Position numbers and translations under genes: made by a program
Shown here: positions 1 through 7,842 of the stretch, in pieces
Layout of the letters: each line of letters starts with the position of its first letter
How positions within the stretch are numbered: position 1 is the first letter of the stretch
From: a virus
Strand: one strand, 5' to 3'
IMG/VR virus record: IMGVR_UViG_3300037137_000891
Location: 1 to 26,726 of that record
Length of the DNA stretch: 26,726 bases
Notes under the pieces: generated by a model
Told to the model about the DNA's origin: nothing
The model's input: only the letters and a program-made list of their open reading frames with translations
Databases searched by the model: none

Positions 1-244
1 GAGCGGTATTCGCTGGCGTGACGTTCTGCTCTGATCTTGATGTCAGCGAATAATTTGATCCGACTCCGGTTGCCAATCCCATCGTTCTCTTGTGGGTGCG
101 AAGGCTTGATGCGTCAACGATTTCGGTGCGGCCGTTGCAAATAAAGATCAGGAACTTCGTCACGAATCCGGGTGTGATCGTGATAATGGTTCCGGGAGCG
201 GCTGTCCCGGTTTTCATATATCCGTGTGCGACATCGAGGGCCAT
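1..244 (-). CDS. 5' part of probable tail-fibre or other tail-tip gene, cut by the window edge
   Basis: An open frame starts at ATG 244, two bases after the stop of the upstream gene, and runs off the left edge without a stop, giving 81 visible codons. The protein begins MALDVAHGYMKTGTAAPG. It then has a hydrophobic beta-like stretch (FLIFICNGRTE) of a kind I associate with phage receptor-binding or fibre proteins (a beta-strand, then NGRTE, then an SR-rich turn). No domain can be named firmly. Fibre or fibre-adjacent identity is inferred mainly from position, as the second gene after baseplate J at the end of the tail cluster. The start could be weak because no clear Shine-Dalgarno precedes it; translation may be coupled to the upstream gene. 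Confidence 0.6.
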   Translation of the reverse strand, partial: MALDVAHGYMKTGTAAPGTIITITPGFVTKFLIFICNGRTEIVDASSLRTHKRTMGLATGVGSNYSLTSRSEQNVTPANTA

Positions 245-245
245 A

Positions 246-515
246 TTACCAGACCGGTTCCACAGGTCGTCCCGTTTTTCGATCCATGTTCGCGGCGCGT
301 TTTATTTCCGGTCCGATCTTTTGCCGGATGGCATCCACCTCCGTGCGCTCGGTGGCGTCGAGGCCGTTTTTTTTCCGTAGCTGGGCGAGGCGCTTCACGT
401 CCTTGTCATGCTTTGTCTTGAGGCGGCCGGCCGCGGCGGTCAGCACATCGGTTTCGATGGCGGTCAATGGATCCGCCTTTTTCAGAAGCTCGTCCTCGTA
501 TTCCCTGGTGGCCAT
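246..515 (-). CDS. Small charged protein after baseplate J, function unknown
   Basis: An 89-residue, Lys/Arg/Glu-rich and probably largely helical protein. It starts 11 bases after the baseplate J stop, with GGAGC as a plausible ribosome binding site 5 bases before ATG 515. Its pattern of charged helices without Cys or membrane segments would suit a short linker or chaperone. Its place between baseplate J and the probable fibre gene suggests a tail-tip or fibre-attachment role, but no family was recognised. The reading frame and tight spacing support a real gene. Confidence 0.7.
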   Translation of the reverse strand: MATREYEDELLKKADPLTAIETDVLTAAAGRLKTKHDKDVKRLAQLRKKNGLDATERTEVDAIRQKIGPEIKRAANMDRKTGRPVEPVW

Positions 516-526
516 GGCTTGCTCCG

Positions 527-1996
527 TTAAACGGAAACGGTGATCCTGGCGCTGTCGAATTCCGCCACCTGGGTTGCTCCGATGACGATATTGGCGGCGG
601 CGTATGTCGGCGGGTCCAGCGGTGCCGCGGTGGCGTCCGCGGTGACGGTGATGCTGGCCAATCCCGGAACGGTGAAGCAGGGCCCGATAAATCGATCGAG
701 CAGGACGTCCCGGCCGACCGGGTGGTTGGCAAGGGCGAAGGCCAAAACGGCCGCGGCGATTTGCGCCTCTCCATCGATCGGGAAATCTTCCTCGGCGTAT
801 AGGGTGTAAACAAATTTCAGGTGGATATATTGCGGAACCGGCCGGCTAAAATTCACGTCCTGCAGGTCGCCGTTGCTGTCCTCGATTTGCTCGGTGGTGT
901 TGCCGAAGGTGGCAATGCCCGCGGGCTTGGTGTCCCATATCTTTTGCGCGACGTCGGCGTCGGTTCCGCCCTGGACCACGGCCTCGAATGAATGCGGCGG
1001 TCTCCCGTCCACGTCCACGGCGTCGGTGGTGTTTTCGTAAATGGCCGCGGCCGTCACGCCCTCAACCTCGGCGACGATGTTCGCCAAAATTGCGGCCAAG
1101 GTGGCAAGGCCTCCAAGGCTCAGAACTTGTTTCCTCCGGATCCGGAGGTCGGTGTCGGTCTCCAAATCGCGGCCGAGGGTTCCGTCCTGCAGGTTGGTGA
1201 TGGCGTCGAATCCGGAAACCGGCGTTTCGATCACGTTCAGCGTTCCCGTCAGCGCCTGCACGGCGCCGGTGTTAACGGCCGCGTATGGCTGTGGCGTCCA
1301 TATCTCGTCCAGGTCCAAGCGCTCGAATGTCGGCGCCTCCTGCGGATCGACGTCGATGTCCATGGCGGTTTCGTTGTCGTCGGTGGTGATGGTGATGGTC
1401 CCATCCAAATTGTCCACGGCGGTGGCGGGCTCGATGCTGGCGTTCACGGCGATGGTTAATCCCGCGGCGATCTCCAGGTCGGTGGCGCTCCCGTCGCTGG
1501 TGAAATCGCTATTGGTTCCGTTGATCGAAATCCGATAAAGGGTGGTATTGGCCACCGTGTTGATGCTGATTTTCACCCGCAGGGTGTTGGTCCTGGCGAT
1601 GGTGGCATCGGCCTGGGCTTCGAATTGTTCGCCGGTCGGTGTGATGGATGCCCGCGTCGTTGCCGGCACCAGCGTTCCCTCGTCGCCTTGAATAGCGGCC
1701 TGCACGGCCGTTGATGTCGCCGGCAGGCGCGTGATATTTTCCAATGCGGCGACGTTGTCGAGCGCTATGCCGGTGGCGCTGTTCGGGTATTGGCTGTGGT
1801 AAATGGCCTCGAGCGCTTCCCAAACCAGGCCAATCTGGCGGGCGATCACGCCGTTGATTTGGCCGGCGACGGAATCCGGGGTAATGGGTGAATCGACCGG
1901 GATGCCTAAAATCGGCCGCACCTCCACGTCGATGGCGGAGAGGACGTCGCTCTCAAGCATGCGGTTAAAACCGGTGGCGCTTAATCCGAAACTCAT
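527..1996 (-). CDS. Baseplate wedge protein J-like
   Basis: A 489-residue protein of the gpJ/gp6-like baseplate family, which forms the wedge ring linking the tail tube end to fibres in contractile tails. The N-terminal part (residues 1-100) resembles the family's start, with a segment ending in a typical ALDNVAALENITR pattern. The C-terminal half has the usual features: a GRDLETDTDLRIRRKQ segment near 275-290, an internal VEGVTAAAIYEN strand and a late region of paired beta strands. Residues about 147-218 form an inserted beta domain nearly the same as one in the sheath protein of this window. It overlaps the gp25-like gene by ATGA, as is common for the gp25-J pair. Confidence 0.92.
   Translation of the reverse strand: MSFGLSATGFNRMLESDVLSAIDVEVRPILGIPVDSPITPDSVAGQINGVIARQIGLVWEALEAIYHSQYPNSATGIALDNVAALENITRLPATSTAVQAAIQGDEGTLVPATTRASITPTGEQFEAQADATIARTNTLRVKISINTVANTTLYRISINGTNSDFTSDGSATDLEIAAGLTIAVNASIEPATAVDNLDGTITITTDDNETAMDIDVDPQEAPTFERLDLDEIWTPQPYAAVNTGAVQALTGTLNVIETPVSGFDAITNLQDGTLGRDLETDTDLRIRRKQVLSLGGLATLAAILANIVAEVEGVTAAAIYENTTDAVDVDGRPPHSFEAVVQGGTDADVAQKIWDTKPAGIATFGNTTEQIEDSNGDLQDVNFSRPVPQYIHLKFVYTLYAEEDFPIDGEAQIAAAVLAFALANHPVGRDVLLDRFIGPCFTVPGLASITVTADATAAPLDPPTYAAANIVIGATQVAEFDSARITVSV
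1343..1558 (-). other. Inserted beta domain within baseplate J, shared with the sheath
   Basis: Codons for residues about 147-218 of baseplate J. The segment holds TVAN, TLY, ING, FTSD, SAT, EI, GL, AVN and EP in the same order and spacing as residues 91-163 of the sheath (bases 8656-8874). I count about 29 identities over the first 50 or so residues. It is probably a small beta-sandwich exposed on the particle; this is inference. Confidence 0.7.
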
Positions 1997-2358
1997 AGGA
2001 TGGTCTCCTCCACCGTCACGGTTCCGAATATAGTTTTCGCCCGAAGGCTAACGGCCAGGGTTCGGTTGGCGCCGTTGTAATCCAATTCCAGGCTTTCCAA
2101 TTCCAGCACGTCCGGCGTTGTCAGGACCTGGGTGCGGATGATGTCCTCGATGCGGTCCAGCGGTGGTGGTTTGATCCCTAAGATTTCCTGAAACCACGGC
2201 ACGCCGAAATCCAAATCTAGGAACCATTCCCCTTTGAAAAACTGCAGGCGGATTGCGATCTGTTGCCGCACGCGGTCGATGCCGTCCACCAATTTGAAAT
2301 CAAAATTTTCCACGATGAGGTCGTGGGTCGGCGCGTCCAGCATTATGTCCTTGGCCAT
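1993..2358 (-). CDS. Baseplate wedge protein, gp25-like
   Basis: A 121-residue protein of the T4 gp25 / P2 W family, the baseplate wedge core that contacts the sheath's first ring. Evidence is the size, the order next to baseplate J, and the pattern: an N-terminal strand, then GIDRVRQQIAIRLQFFKGEW, LDLDFGVPW and the later LELESLELDY strand. The start was placed at ATG 2358, which shares its A with the TAA of the upstream gene (TAATG). A longer frame upstream exists but overlaps the neighbouring gene out of frame. Confidence 0.9.
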   Translation of the reverse strand: MAKDIMLDAPTHDLIVENFDFKLVDGIDRVRQQIAIRLQFFKGEWFLDLDFGVPWFQEILGIKPPPLDRIEDIIRTQVLTTPDVLELESLELDYNGANRTLAVSLRAKTIFGTVTVEETIL

Positions 2359-2606
2359 TATGATACCTGCGTTGCTAAAGGTACGACGTTGAAAACTCCG
2401 CCGGTGGCGGCCACCAGCACGGTGCCGATGGGGATCTGGATCGGGTGCGCGTTCAGGTGGTTCACGATTGCTGTGGCGATCAAATCGCAAAAATCTTGTT
2501 TCATGGTGCTCGGGTTCTCGGCCGCAATGTCCACCATCATTTGCGCCTGGGCGCTGTCGAGGGCGGCCTTGATGGCGGCGGATAGTGCGGTGTTGCTGTA
2601 TGCCAT
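2358..2606 (-). CDS. Small baseplate-region protein, function unknown
   Basis: An 82-residue protein between the spike and gp25 genes, coupled to both: its start overlaps the spike stop as TGATG, and its stop overlaps the gp25 start as TAATG. It starts with a predicted helix rich in Ala and Gln and ends with a hydrophobic Gly/Val stretch (IPIGTVLVAATGGVF). Small proteins at this place in similar phages can be spike tips or adapters, but no PAAR-type metal-binding His pattern is visible, so no function is assigned. Confidence 0.72.
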   Translation of the reverse strand: MAYSNTALSAAIKAALDSAQAQMMVDIAAENPSTMKQDFCDLIATAIVNHLNAHPIQIPIGTVLVAATGGVFNVVPLATQVS

Positions 2607-3238
2607 CAGATGGTTCCCTTGAGGAAATTTACAAGGCGTAGCTTGATCGCGGCGATGTTCCCGTTGGTGACTTCGGATAATTGCTGTGGCCCGATGGCGG
2701 TCGGCACCACGGAAATTACCAGCGCCTGGAAAAGGTCATCGATAATATCCAGAAGCTCGTCCTGGGCGTTGCCGATGGCAATCTTGCCGTTTGGCTGTAG
2801 CTTGATTTTGGCCGTCTTGAATTTCAGGGCCAGGCTCCCGTCCGCCTCCGCCGGGCTGGCGGCGTTGAATGGGTAAAGCCCGGGCAGAAATATGCCGTCG
2901 GTCAAATCAAACCGGCGGGGGTCTCCCGGCTCCGCCTCTCCGCCTCGGGCCAGCCAATTCTCCAGGCTCCGCTCCGAAAATAAAATCAGGCCGGTGTCCC
3001 CTTTTTGAAGCGGAAACGATAGCGAGGCCTCTCCGCTCCGCGGGAAAATGACCGGAACGTTGGAAATAACCGGCAGGCTTATTTTCATTCCGTCGCGGTA
3101 AATCCTTTTGATCAATGGCTTTACCGAAACCATGGCCCGGGCCCGGTCGTATGTCTCCACCCGTCCCGGCATGGCCGTGTGAATCTCGGCCAGGCGTCCT
3201 TCGATGGCTCGGCGGGTTGCCTGTGGTAACGTGCTCAT
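2606..3238 (-). CDS. Baseplate central spike, Gp138-like N-terminal domain
   Basis: A 210-residue protein that fits the Gp138/gp5-like membrane-puncturing spike family. An N-terminal helix is followed by an OB-fold-like region (GRVETYDRARAMVSVKP, then LPVISNVPVIFPRSG, then the QKGDTGLILFSERSLENWL pattern), and a C-terminal part with ALKFKTAKIKLQPNGKIAIG that looks like a beta-helical stalk. In phages of this type the spike sits below the hub and pierces the outer membrane. It overlaps the hub gene by ATGA and is followed by a small gene and gp25, the usual order. Confidence 0.88.
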   Translation of the reverse strand: MSTLPQATRRAIEGRLAEIHTAMPGRVETYDRARAMVSVKPLIKRIYRDGMKISLPVISNVPVIFPRSGEASLSFPLQKGDTGLILFSERSLENWLARGGEAEPGDPRRFDLTDGIFLPGLYPFNAASPAEADGSLALKFKTAKIKLQPNGKIAIGNAQDELLDIIDDLFQALVISVVPTAIGPQQLSEVTNGNIAAIKLRLVNFLKGTI

Positions 3239-4134
3239 TGGCCGGTCCTATCCAAAACCTCCATGGCCGTCTCCCAGAGGGCGCCATGGGTATCTCCGCG
3301 GTGGGTTAACCGTTGGACGCGGTATTGGGTCTCCTGGCCGATGGCGACGCTCCTGACGGCCACCACGCCACCCGGCTCGGCTTTGGGCTGGAGCAGGGCG
3401 GTGATCTTCCATCCCTCCTCTTTGGGTTTTTCCTTGGCGTCCTCCTCCCGTTTGGATAGGCGCTCCGGGCTCCCAATTAATCCCGTCTCCGGTGAAAGGA
3501 GGACCACTTGTGGCGATCCGTCGTCTCCGTCCTCGGCGATGATTTTGAGCTCGTTGTTCTGGGATGTGATCGTCAGGCCTAGGCGCTTTCCCAATTTTTC
3601 CATGGCGTCCTCGGCCCGGCCCTCAAATGTGAATCCCTGCAGGTACTTGGAATCCCGGAACCGCTCGAGGAATTTATCCCGGAACTTTGCCGCGGGGATG
3701 CTGGTTCCGAATGCCTTAATCGCGGCGCCGTATTGCTTCAGGATATCCTGCAGGACCTGGGGTGCGCTGGTGTCGGCCGAATATGAAAGCGCGATCCTTT
3801 TCTCCCGGCCGCGGCGGGCTCCGTCGTTGGCCTCGATCTTGGTGATGACCTCGGGCGGCCGCGTCTCATGCGCGACGCTCACCATGTCGCCTGCAAAAAC
3901 CAATTCGGCGCCGGTCTCCTGGCTGTATCCCGCGTAAAGGATGATCAGGTCGTCCTTCCGGAACCGGGCCCGGGTGTCCGCGGCCAGGTTGTAAAGGTTG
4001 ATCTCCGCGGTGTTGCTGGTCTTGTCCCGGTCTTTTTTCACCGTGAATTCAATACGCACGCCCTCGATTCGGAATGCCAGGGCGGGTGCGGCGACGGGGT
4101 TTACCTCGATGGCGGCGATGCGATCAAATAGCAT
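3235..4134 (-). CDS. Baseplate hub protein
   Basis: A 299-residue protein consistent with the gp27/gp44-like hub that joins tail tube and spike. The early segment has RIEGVRIEFTVKKDRDKTSN and AEINLYNLAADTRARFRKDD, a pattern typical of hub proteins (NLYNLS-like strand, then a charged turn and DDLIILYAGY). The middle has a FEGRAEDAMEKLGKRLGLT segment like the family's second tube domain. It overlaps the plug gene by 11 bases and the spike gene by 4. The exact family name is from pattern memory, so identity rests also on gene order. Confidence 0.82.
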   Translation of the reverse strand: MLFDRIAAIEVNPVAAPALAFRIEGVRIEFTVKKDRDKTSNTAEINLYNLAADTRARFRKDDLIILYAGYSQETGAELVFAGDMVSVAHETRPPEVITKIEANDGARRGREKRIALSYSADTSAPQVLQDILKQYGAAIKAFGTSIPAAKFRDKFLERFRDSKYLQGFTFEGRAEDAMEKLGKRLGLTITSQNNELKIIAEDGDDGSPQVVLLSPETGLIGSPERLSKREEDAKEKPKEEGWKITALLQPKAEPGGVVAVRSVAIGQETQYRVQRLTHRGDTHGALWETAMEVLDRTGQ

Positions 4135-4450
4135 CGACCTCGTCCTCGGTCATATAAACCGGCTCGATGTCCGTTGGGACGTCGTTTCGGTTTATCACCT
4201 TGCGCAGGCCGAGGGGGTCAACGAAAAAAATCATGCCCGGCGGAATCCCGCGGCCTGGGAATTGGCGGATCAATTCGTATTCCGGCACGACGCGGATTCC
4301 CTCCACCAGCGGCGTTCCGTCTCGGTCATGAAATGTCATGCTCCAATGTCCGGCGCGTCCGTTCCATGCGAATGCCAAACGGTACGGGACCTCGTCCAGC
4401 GTTACCTCCTGGGTGAAGGCGGCGGCGGTTTGAAATGGAATCTGAATCAT
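4124..4450 (-). CDS. Baseplate plug-like protein (Pam3 gp18-like)
   Basis: A 108-residue protein with a beta-rich pattern: QIPFQTAAAFTQEVTLDEV, RLAFAWNGRAGHW, TFHDRDGTPLVEGIRVVP. This matches the small baseplate plug proteins found between the Dit-like and hub genes in simple myoviruses such as cyanophage Pam3. The role, sealing the tube end before the spike leaves, is known for that family and inferred here. It overlaps the Dit-like gene by ATGA. Confidence 0.75.
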   Translation of the reverse strand: MIQIPFQTAAAFTQEVTLDEVPYRLAFAWNGRAGHWSMTFHDRDGTPLVEGIRVVPEYELIRQFPGRGIPPGMIFFVDPLGLRKVINRNDVPTDIEPVYMTEDEVDAI

Positions 4451-5091
4451 GGGGTGGGTGGCCTTAAAGGTGCCGGCGTCAATTTAAATAGGGCGGATTG
4501 GTTGGTGACCTTTTCCGCGGCCTTGGCCGTTGCCGGCGGTGGTGTTTTCTTTCCCGCATCCCGTTTCGGCTGTGACCGCTCCTGGGTGGTTCGGGTGAAC
4601 CTCCGGCCGACCGTCCGCGTCTCCACCCGTTCCACCTCCCGGAATGAAACGGAAAACCGGAGGGCGGCGCCGGTGCTCCGGTCCTTTGGAATATTCAGGC
4701 GGGTGATGGCCATATTCTGGTAAAGGCGCCTGGGCGTTGCCACCTCGATCAATTCCCGGGCGTCGTATAGGCGTTCCAATTCCGCGAAGGCCAGCGCGAT
4801 CAGGTTTAAATTGGGCCCGACGACGGAATCATCGGCGCCGGGTGTTCCGCGGATCAGGGTTTTGGGAATCCCTCCCAAAAATCGGACCGGGTTATTGCTT
4901 ATGAATCCGTCGATGGAAACTTCCCGCGGGCGGTTCCGGATATTGTCCGAAATATTGGCGCCGGTCTCGACGGGAAATTCCGTCACCTCGGCCTGGCGGT
5001 CATGGCTCTCCCGCACCAATGCGTCCAGGAGCATGGTGGGCCCTATCCGCGTTGGCGCTGGGCGCTTGGTGACAAGGGCGTCGAGGGCCAT
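4447..5091 (-). CDS. Dit-like phage tail protein
   Basis: A 214-residue protein whose N-terminal part fits the Dit-like baseplate/tail family in myoviruses. Key pattern: LLDALVRESHDRQAEVTEFPVE, GANISDNIRNRPREVSIDGFIS, then an ARELIEVATPRRLYQNMAITRL segment and a SFREVERVETRTV strand. The last 40 residues are a Lys/Thr/Pro-rich tail that seems disordered. Its start overlaps the tape measure stop as TAATG. Proteins of this family cap the tube end and organise the baseplate. Confidence 0.82.
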   Translation of the reverse strand: MALDALVTKRPAPTRIGPTMLLDALVRESHDRQAEVTEFPVETGANISDNIRNRPREVSIDGFISNNPVRFLGGIPKTLIRGTPGADDSVVGPNLNLIALAFAELERLYDARELIEVATPRRLYQNMAITRLNIPKDRSTGAALRFSVSFREVERVETRTVGRRFTRTTQERSQPKRDAGKKTPPPATAKAAEKVTNQSALFKLTPAPLRPPTP

Positions 5092-6734
5092 TAATCCACC
5101 TGCGGATTTTCTTGGTTCACGTGATCAAAACTTCGGCGCAAATGCTCATCAACGACTTGGCCGACGGCAGATCGGATCGCATCCACTTGTTGTCCTGGTG
5201 TTCCGGGCGGGACCGTGACATAATTATTCACGGTGGCGGTGGCGCTGGTGCTGTTGCTGGCGCCGTTCACCACGGATGGCCGGGCGAATGCTCCGGCATT
5301 AAATCCTCCGCTTAAGCCGGCGCCGGCGAGGCTTGGACCGCCAGAAATACCGGCAGGCAATTGGCCGAATCCGCCGGTGTTAAATCCTCCGGTCAAAAAT
5401 TTAACGGCCCAATCCGGGATCACTTTTTTAATTAATTCGAACCCCAATTGAAAAGGGTAGGCGATGGCCTTGGCGATCAGGGAGGCGGTGCTGGTCAGCA
5501 CGTTCAGGATGCCCTTGATCATCTCGTCGGTGGCCGCAATAATCAGGTTGCCGTCCGCTGTGAAAAGCCCGACGATAAAAGTCAGGAATCCCGCGATCAC
5601 GCTGGCGACGCCGTCCAAAACCTTTTTCACGGATTGGAAATTGTCGAGCCATCCTCCGATGACGGATTGCCCGCCTTGCATCCAAACGTACAGGTCCTCT
5701 AAAACCAAAATCACCAGGAAAATTCCCGCGGCGATCAATGCCGGAAGGATTAAAATTTCCCCCCATGCAATCAGCGCCACCACGGCCAGGGCGGCGAATC
5801 CTATTGTCAATGCCGTCACGCCGAAAAGAACCAACTTCACGGCGTTGTCGAATCCGCCCAATCGCTCAATCGCCCAAACGAAAAAGGCGCCAACCTTTTC
5901 CCCAATCAAAAGCAAATATCCGAGGGCCTTGGTCAATCCCTCCACGAATTTATCCAGCTTTTGTTTGATCACGGCTTCATTTGCTATGAGCCATTTTTGC
6001 ATCCGTTCTGAAATGTCCCGGATCGATTTGAATAATCGGATGCCGAGCTCGTTCCGCAATCCGAAGGCGAGGCCTTTCAAATTCTGCAGGCTGTCGCCCA
6101 TGGCGTCCGCCTCTTTGGCGGTGGCCTCGGTGAAAAGCCCGAAGGTGGAAACGGCGGCGCTGGCGGCCTCGAGCCCGGCGGATCCTTGCATCAAAAAGCG
6201 GCCCATGCGGGCGCCTCCGCGGCCGAATAGGTCCATGCTTAAACTGGCCCGGGTGGCTGGGTCTTTTATGCCCTGGAACCGGTCGGCCACATCCCGAAGG
6301 ATTGATCCGGTGTCGCGGGTGTTTCCGTTGGCGTCCTTGAGGGTGATTCCCAATTTGGCGAATGTCTTTCCCACCTCGCCTTGGCCGCGGATGGCGTCGC
6401 CCACGTTGCGGGTTAAAAAGCGCAGGCTGGTGGTGAATTCCTCATTTGAAACTTCGGCAAGGCTGGCGGCGTGTCGGTATTTTTGGAATTCCTCGACGGA
6501 AAGGCCGACCAATTCCGCGGTGGCGATGGCTTCTTCTCCGGCGTTGGCGGCTGAAATGGCGACGCCGATCAGGGCGGCGCCGGCGGCGACGGCCGCTCCC
6601 GTTATTGCAAGCAGGCCCACCTTGGCTGTTCCGACCGCTCGGTCGAATCGCTTGATGGTTGCCTCGTCGACATCCCATCCCAATTTGGTTATTAATTCCC
6701 GGACCGTTATTCCGCCGCCTCCGCCTGGCATCAC
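5091..6734 (-). CDS. Tail tape measure protein
   Basis: A 547-residue protein with the features of a tape measure: an N-terminal helix (VRELITKLGWDVDEATIKRF), a hydrophobic Ala/Gly-rich segment at about 37-63, a conserved-looking FQKYRHAASLAEVSNEEF region, long helices, and membrane-like segments around 300-345 and 370-400 that could insert in the host membrane. The protein is short, which predicts a short tail; tail length is not measured here. The frame can start at GTG 6734 or ATG 6731; the upstream chaperone extension stops at 6731-6733. AAGGAGG lies just upstream. The C-terminal part is Gly/Ser/Asn rich. Confidence 0.93.
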   Translation of the reverse strand: MMPGGGGGITVRELITKLGWDVDEATIKRFDRAVGTAKVGLLAITGAAVAAGAALIGVAISAANAGEEAIATAELVGLSVEEFQKYRHAASLAEVSNEEFTTSLRFLTRNVGDAIRGQGEVGKTFAKLGITLKDANGNTRDTGSILRDVADRFQGIKDPATRASLSMDLFGRGGARMGRFLMQGSAGLEAASAAVSTFGLFTEATAKEADAMGDSLQNLKGLAFGLRNELGIRLFKSIRDISERMQKWLIANEAVIKQKLDKFVEGLTKALGYLLLIGEKVGAFFVWAIERLGGFDNAVKLVLFGVTALTIGFAALAVVALIAWGEILILPALIAAGIFLVILVLEDLYVWMQGGQSVIGGWLDNFQSVKKVLDGVASVIAGFLTFIVGLFTADGNLIIAATDEMIKGILNVLTSTASLIAKAIAYPFQLGFELIKKVIPDWAVKFLTGGFNTGGFGQLPAGISGGPSLAGAGLSGGFNAGAFARPSVVNGASNSTSATATVNNYVTVPPGTPGQQVDAIRSAVGQVVDEHLRRSFDHVNQENPQVD

Positions 6735-6985
6735 TTACCTCCTTTGGCCTTGGCGGCCTTCATGGCCTCCGCCTCAACCTCGGCCCGGAAATCTAGCACG
6801 GCGTTGGCTCGGAGTAGGTCGTCAAGGCTCCAGGTCGTTTCCAATTCCTCCAGCGTTGCCGCTCCGTCCAAAACCACCCGCCATATTAAAAGCTCCTCTC
6901 GAAGCTCGGGGCTCAGGCGCTCTGCGATGCGTTGGGAGGGACCGGCGCGAACCTTTGCAGGATTGCTCCAATGCCTCCCTTGCCG
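6731..6985 (-). CDS. Frameshift extension of tail assembly chaperone (GT-like)
   Basis: After the stop of the 151-residue chaperone, the -1 frame codes for a convincing protein that ends at TGA 6731-6733. It includes RIAERLSPELREELLIWRVV and ETTWSLDDLLRANAVLDFRA, a pattern typical of second tail chaperone frames (helix, then TWSLxDLxxAN). This frame has no good start codon of its own, but a T TTT TTC heptamer at 6991-6985 would allow a -1 slip and give a fusion of about 212 residues (128 from frame 0 plus 84). By analogy with lambda gpG/gpGT the fusion would load tape measure and tube. The slip site itself is inferred. Confidence 0.72.
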   Translation of the reverse strand, partial: RQGRHWSNPAKVRAGPSQRIAERLSPELREELLIWRVVLDGAATLEELETTWSLDDLLRANAVLDFRAEVEAEAMKAAKAKGGK

Positions 6986-7368
6986 AAAAAATCGGAGAAG
7001 TTTACCTCCAATGAAAATCCCAAAACCTTAAAAAGAAAAACCAGGCTATGCTCAAACGCGGCGTCGAATTGGGCGTTGGTCTTGATCTCTTTCCCGTTCA
7101 CCCATGTGTCCTGCAATAGCTCCATGGCCAATTGAAAAAATGATTCTGGGTCCATGGCGTCGGCCAGCTTTTGGATCGCGGGCCCGATGGCCTCGGTTCC
7201 GATCTTGGCGTCGAATCCGATCCCGCCTTTTCCGGCTCCGGCCGCGGCGCCTATCGCGGGCCCGACCAGCTTGACCAGCTTTATCTGCAGGAGCAATTTG
7301 CGGCGTGCGGCGAATTCCGTAATCCGGACCGCGACGTCGTCGATGGTTTTCTCTTTGGATTGAAGCAC
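6913..7368 (-). CDS. Tail assembly chaperone, frame 0 (G-like)
   Basis: A 151-residue protein between the tube and tape measure genes, where tail assembly chaperones lie. It starts at GTG 7368, ten bases after the tube stop, with AGGG as weak ribosome binding site. The N-terminal part has helices (VAVRITEFAARRKLLLQIKL), then a Gly/Ala-rich section and a DPESFFQLAMELLQDTWVNG region resembling chaperone proteins that follow the tube in myophages. Function is inferred from position, size and the overlapping -1 frame. Confidence 0.8.
   Translation of the reverse strand: MLQSKEKTIDDVAVRITEFAARRKLLLQIKLVKLVGPAIGAAAGAGKGGIGFDAKIGTEAIGPAIQKLADAMDPESFFQLAMELLQDTWVNGKEIKTNAQFDAAFEHSLVFLFKVLGFSLEVNFSDFFGKGGIGAILQRFAPVPPNASQSA
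6985..6991 (-). promoter_or_regulatory. Candidate -1 ribosomal slippery heptamer
   Basis: On the minus strand the codons GAT TTT TTC read as T TTT TTC, a canonical X XXY YYZ heptamer in phase with the chaperone frame. A -1 slip here enters the open frame described at 6731-6985. It lies about 70 bases before the frame 0 stop. A second candidate, C CCT CCC at 6940-6934, fits the rule less well. Confidence 0.55.
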
Positions 7369-7377
7369 GGCCAGCCC

Positions 7378-7815
7378 TTACGCCGGCGTGACGTCGGGGT
7401 TGCCTCCGACGAAATAATCCACATCGGAAAGGTCCATCACCCATTCCCGGTCCTCGATTTCCAAACCGAAGGCGGCGTCCGGTTGCTTTTGAACCCATCC
7501 CGTTGCCGAGAACAGGGTCGTTCTCCCGCTCCCGTCCTGGATCAAAATGGGAACGACGCCGGCATTCAGCAGGCGGTCGGCCTGGGCAATCGCGGCCAGC
7601 ACGTCGTTGCTCGGGCTCGTTTGCATCAGGGTGATGGTGGCGGTTCCACCGTTGTTGTTGCTTTTCGCTCGGGCGGTTTCGCCGTCGGCGCCGGTCTCCT
7701 TGGTGAAGGCCTGCTCGTCCATGGCGAGGCTTAGGAATGTTCCCGCGGCGAATCCGCCAATGGGAACGCCTCCGATGATAATGCGGACGGCTTTGGGGTC
7801 GTAGGTTCTCAGCAT
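7378..7815 (-). CDS. Tail tube protein, DUF3277-like
   Basis: A 145-residue protein that fits the tail tube family DUF3277. Key pattern: DPKAVRIIIGGVPIGGFAAG at the N terminus, then a central TATITLMQTSPSNDVLAA segment and a late GLEIEDREWVMDLSDVDYFV strand pair. Proteins of this family form the hexameric rings of the inner tube in contractile tails. It follows the sheath gene as expected and has a good AAGGAG site before ATG 7815. Confidence 0.9.
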   Translation of the reverse strand: MLRTYDPKAVRIIIGGVPIGGFAAGTFLSLAMDEQAFTKETGADGETARAKSNNNGGTATITLMQTSPSNDVLAAIAQADRLLNAGVVPILIQDGSGRTTLFSATGWVQKQPDAAFGLEIEDREWVMDLSDVDYFVGGNPDVTPA

Positions 7816-7842
7816 GGTTTTCTCCTTGTTGGGCGGCCTTGG

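Noticed and set aside
5112-5127. A second parS-like site around CACGTG near 5119
   Set aside because: Only about 12 of 16 positions match and it is inside the tape measure coding sequence; likely chance.
5464-7014. A 516-codon open frame on the plus strand, antisense to the tape measure and chaperone genes
   Set aside because: Low complexity, Ser/Ala/Pro-rich translation without family likeness; it mirrors the codon bias of the real minus-strand genes, and all real genes here run the other way.
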